Source of the DNA: Ancylomarina sp963977525 | GTDB taxonomy: Bacteria; Bacteroidota; Bacteroidia; Bacteroidales; Marinifilaceae | Assembly: GCA_963977525.1 (NCBI GenBank) | Contig: CAXBPC010000008.1 | Span: forward strand, 77,212 to 141,211 | DNA: 64,000 bases | Direction of reading: 5' to 3' | Shown here: positions 61,997 through 64,000 of the stretch, piece by piece | Layout: the number at the start of each line of letters is the position of its first letter | Numbering within the stretch: position 1 is the stretch's first letter | Notes under the pieces: generated by a model | Seen by the model: only the letters and a program-made list of their open reading frames with translations | Told to the model about the DNA's origin: nothing | The model's database searches: none | Program-made: the position numbers and the translations under genes

Positions 61997-62000
61997 AAAT

Positions 62001-62036
62001 AAAAAAAATGCTACTTAATTGAATAAGTAGCATTTT
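62001..62036 (-). terminator. Terminator of the T9SS cargo gene
   Basis: AAAATGCTACTT / AAGTAGCATTTT stem of 12 bp (62005-62016, 62025-62036) with a run of T on the minus strand. Confidence 0.85.
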
Positions 62037-62045
62037 AAAGTTTTA

Positions 62046-64000
62046 TTAATAAGTCATATAAACATATCCTGTTAAAGGTTGTTTGTTTACACCAAATTTA
62101 AAGACGTAAAAGTACGTTCCAGGCGGAAGTCTTTCGTTAGAAATTTGACCGCTTACATTTCCATAACCTTCCCAATTATTATCGTAAGAATGCTTCTTGT
62201 AAACAATATTTCCCCATCGATTAAAAATCTCAATACTATTCTCTGGAAATTTATCTAAACCTACGATCTTTAATTTATCATTTAGACTATCGTTATTCGG
62301 AGTAATAGCATTAGGAATAAACACATCAATTGGAGTCACTATTATCTTAACCCTTCCAAGCGCAGACAAGCCACTTTCATCACTTACTTCATACACAAAT
62401 GTCAACTCACCAACATATCCTAGTCTAGAGTTAAATTCTAGATCTAGAAGATTGTCAACTGATATAACATCGTTATCATTAAGAATTAGTCCACTTGCAA
62501 GAACAACTTCTCCAAATTCAACTGTTGAAAGAATTTTCACAGATAATTTTTCTCCATCTGGATCATATGGACTTTCCAAATTAATAGGATTATTCAAAGA
62601 TGCCTCCTTAACTTCCATTTCAAAGTCAAATACTCGTGGAGCATCATTCACTGGTAAAACAGAAATCGTCACTGTAGCTTGTCCACAAGCGGCTAAAGTT
62701 TCATTATCACAAATCTCGTAGGTAAATAAATCTGTACCATTAAAATCTGCATCAGGAATATAAGTATAGGTTCCATTCGTATTTATTGTCAAAATACCAT
62801 GATCAACATCTTCGATCGGAGACGTATTGATCTCAAAAGAATCACTATCTACATCTGAATCATTTTCTAAAACACTTAATCCATTCAATGTTTCATCTTC
62901 ATAAACCTCAGCCTCATCATTCATAGCAATTGGGCTATCATTAACAGCTTGAATTGTTATATACACAGTTGCCTGATCACATTGTTGTGGTGTACCATTA
63001 TCGCAAACACTATATACAAATGAATCTACACCATTAAAGTTAAGATTTGGAGTATAAGTGTAAGTTCCATCATCGCGAATAATTAACTCCCCGTTTGTAA
63101 CATCAGCTATAGGGGTAGTTCTAATAGTCAAAGAACTTCCTCTTACCTTAATATCGTTACTCAATAAATCCTCTCCATTCAACACTATATCTTCATATAT
63201 AATAGCGTCGTCATCAATAGCTTGTAAGTCTTCGTTCTCATCTGAAACTTGAATTACAAAATTTCCAGAAACTGATGACCCATCAGTGCTTCGTGCTTCA
63301 ATTATTACATTATGGCTTTGATTAGTCTCATAATCAATCTTGGTTTCATCGGCTATTGTCACAACACCAGATGTCTCATTAATACTAAATCGACCGTCGG
63401 CATCATCCAATAAATGATAGGTTATGACATCTCCATCCTCATCTGTTGCTAAAGCAGTTAAATGAACAATAGACCCATTCATATCTAACTCGCCTATAAT
63501 ATTCATATCCAAATCACTGTCTATCAAGTTTGTAATATCATGATCAGTATCTCCTCCTGTCCCATCAACATCAGTAACTATAATTGTGAAATTCTCGGCA
63601 ATTGTTGATCCATCTGAACTTCGAGCTTCAATTTCAATGGCATGAAATTCTTCAGTTTCAAAATCGATTAAACTTGCATCTGCTACAGTCACAACACCTG
63701 TCGAAAGATCAATCTGAAATCGTCCATCAGAATCATTTATTAAATAATAGCTGATCACATCTCCATCGGAATCTGTGGCTAAAGCTGTAATATGTACCAA
63801 ATCATCGACCTTCGCATTCTCACTTATGGAATTTGCATCAGAATCAGTATCAATTAAATTTGTAATCGCATGATCGGTATCACCCTCTGTAGGATCTACA
63901 TCAGTGATCAAAATGGTAAATTCCTTTGAAACTTTAGAACCATCCGAACTTCGAGCTTCAATTTCAATGGCATGAAATTCTTCAGTTTCAAAATCGATTA
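62046..64000 (-). CDS. Cadherin-like/tandem-domain surface protein with T9SS type B C-terminal domain (5' part outside window)
   Basis: The frame is open to the window edge, so at least 651 residues of a larger protein are seen. On the N-terminal side of the visible part are cadherin-like repeats of 110 residues (IDFETEEFHAIEIEARSSDG ... ADGRFSINETSGVVTIAD), with Ca-binding-type DxDGD motifs. Three tandem Ig-like units follow (VLENDSDVDSD, TPNLNFNGVDSFVYSVCDN). The last ~90 residues are the gliding-motility-associated domain (FIPNAITPNNDSLND, then EIFNRWGNIVY), a known T9SS type B sorting signal. It is probably a surface adhesin. It ends at a terminator. Confidence 0.93.
   Translation of the reverse strand, partial: IDFETEEFHAIEIEARSSDGSKVSKEFTILITDVDPTEGDTDHAITNLIDTDSDANSISENAKVDDLVHITALATDSDGDVISYYLINDSDGRFQIDLSTGVVTVADASLIDFETEEFHAIEIEARSSDGSTIAENFTIIVTDVDGTGGDTDHDITNLIDSDLDMNIIGELDMNGSIVHLTALATDEDGDVITYHLLDDADGRFSINETSGVVTIADETKIDYETNQSHNVIIEARSTDGSSVSGNFVIQVSDENEDLQAIDDDAIIYEDIVLNGEDLLSNDIKVRGSSLTIRTTPIADVTNGELIIRDDGTYTYTPNLNFNGVDSFVYSVCDNGTPQQCDQATVYITIQAVNDSPIAMNDEAEVYEDETLNGLSVLENDSDVDSDSFEINTSPIEDVDHGILTINTNGTYTYIPDADFNGTDLFTYEICDNETLAACGQATVTISVLPVNDAPRVFDFEMEVKEASLNNPINLESPYDPDGEKLSVKILSTVEFGEVVLASGLILNDNDVISVDNLLDLEFNSRLGYVGELTFVYEVSDESGLSALGRVKIIVTPIDVFIPNAITPNNDSLNDKLKIVGLDKFPENSIEIFNRWGNIVYKKHSYDNNWEGYGNVSGQISNERLPPGTYFYVFKFGVNKQPLTGYVYMTY

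Overview
The window is chromosomal DNA of a Bacteroidota bacterium, probably a marine gliding member of the Marinilabiliales/Marinifilaceae type (lineage inferred, not proven). Signs are the gldA/gldF/gldG ABC transporter genes, a giant minus-strand surface protein ending in the gliding-motility/type IX secretion (T9SS type B) C-terminal domain, LxSC-type lipoproteins, AT-rich DNA, and several promoters of the Bacteroidota form (TAnnTTTG, in the best cases 19 bp downstream of a TTG/TTTG element). No rRNA or tRNA gene and no CRISPR array was seen.

Core regions. 1-5.7 kb (+): end of a YkgJ-like protein, then cmk-ispH-pfkA and priA. 6-11 kb (-): a dehydrogenase-like epimerase lacking its usual Tyr, an APS reductase, and gldA-gldF-gldG. 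11.2-15.9 kb: a HAD phosphatase and the riboflavin operon ribD-ribE-ribBA-ribH behind an FMN riboswitch with a clear terminator/antiterminator. 16-19.9 kb (+): a GT2 glycosyltransferase, pyrC, a lipoprotein and a 2-hydroxyacid dehydrogenase. 28.1-38.4 kb (-): a complete aspartate-to-methionine operon, metY-metX-hom-ask-metH-metF, behind a SAM-I-type riboswitch and a 39-codon leader ORF whose end alternates Met codons. 38.7-55.4 kb: a GNAT enzyme, a tricorn-like S41 protease, aroK-parC-parE, PAP2-obgE-adk-hpt, purE, an outer-membrane protein and a helix-hairpin-helix/beta-barrel protein.

Accessory regions. 21.1-27.6 kb is the most unusual part. Five consecutive gene units, all read from the minus strand, are each bounded by a short sequence starting GTT at the 5' end and by its reverse complement ending AAC/AAT just after the last stop codon. 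The spacers between them fold like integron attC sites. This is the architecture of an integrase-less gene-cassette array (CALIN-like). Cargo: a proteobacterial-type phosphatidylserine synthase (PLD family), secreted or lipidated unknown proteins, a TPR protein and a WapI-like immunity gene. A group II intron remnant lies in one spacer, and three near-identical copies of a ~230-335 bp palindrome-rich element sit directly upstream of three of the genes. A second cassette of the same architecture lies on the plus strand at 56.85-59.03 kb and carries an HExxH lipoprotein with an overlapping small exported protein. Between 55.4 and 56.7 kb is a REP-associated (RAYT) transposase with one in-frame stop, REP-like palindromes and a 133-bp duplication of the end of the neighbouring gene. 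Two all-helical minus-strand genes (19.98 and 60.23 kb) both have tandem repeats with a 21/42-bp period upstream.

The window closes inside a cadherin-like/tandem-domain T9SS cargo protein whose repeats are nearly identical at DNA level.
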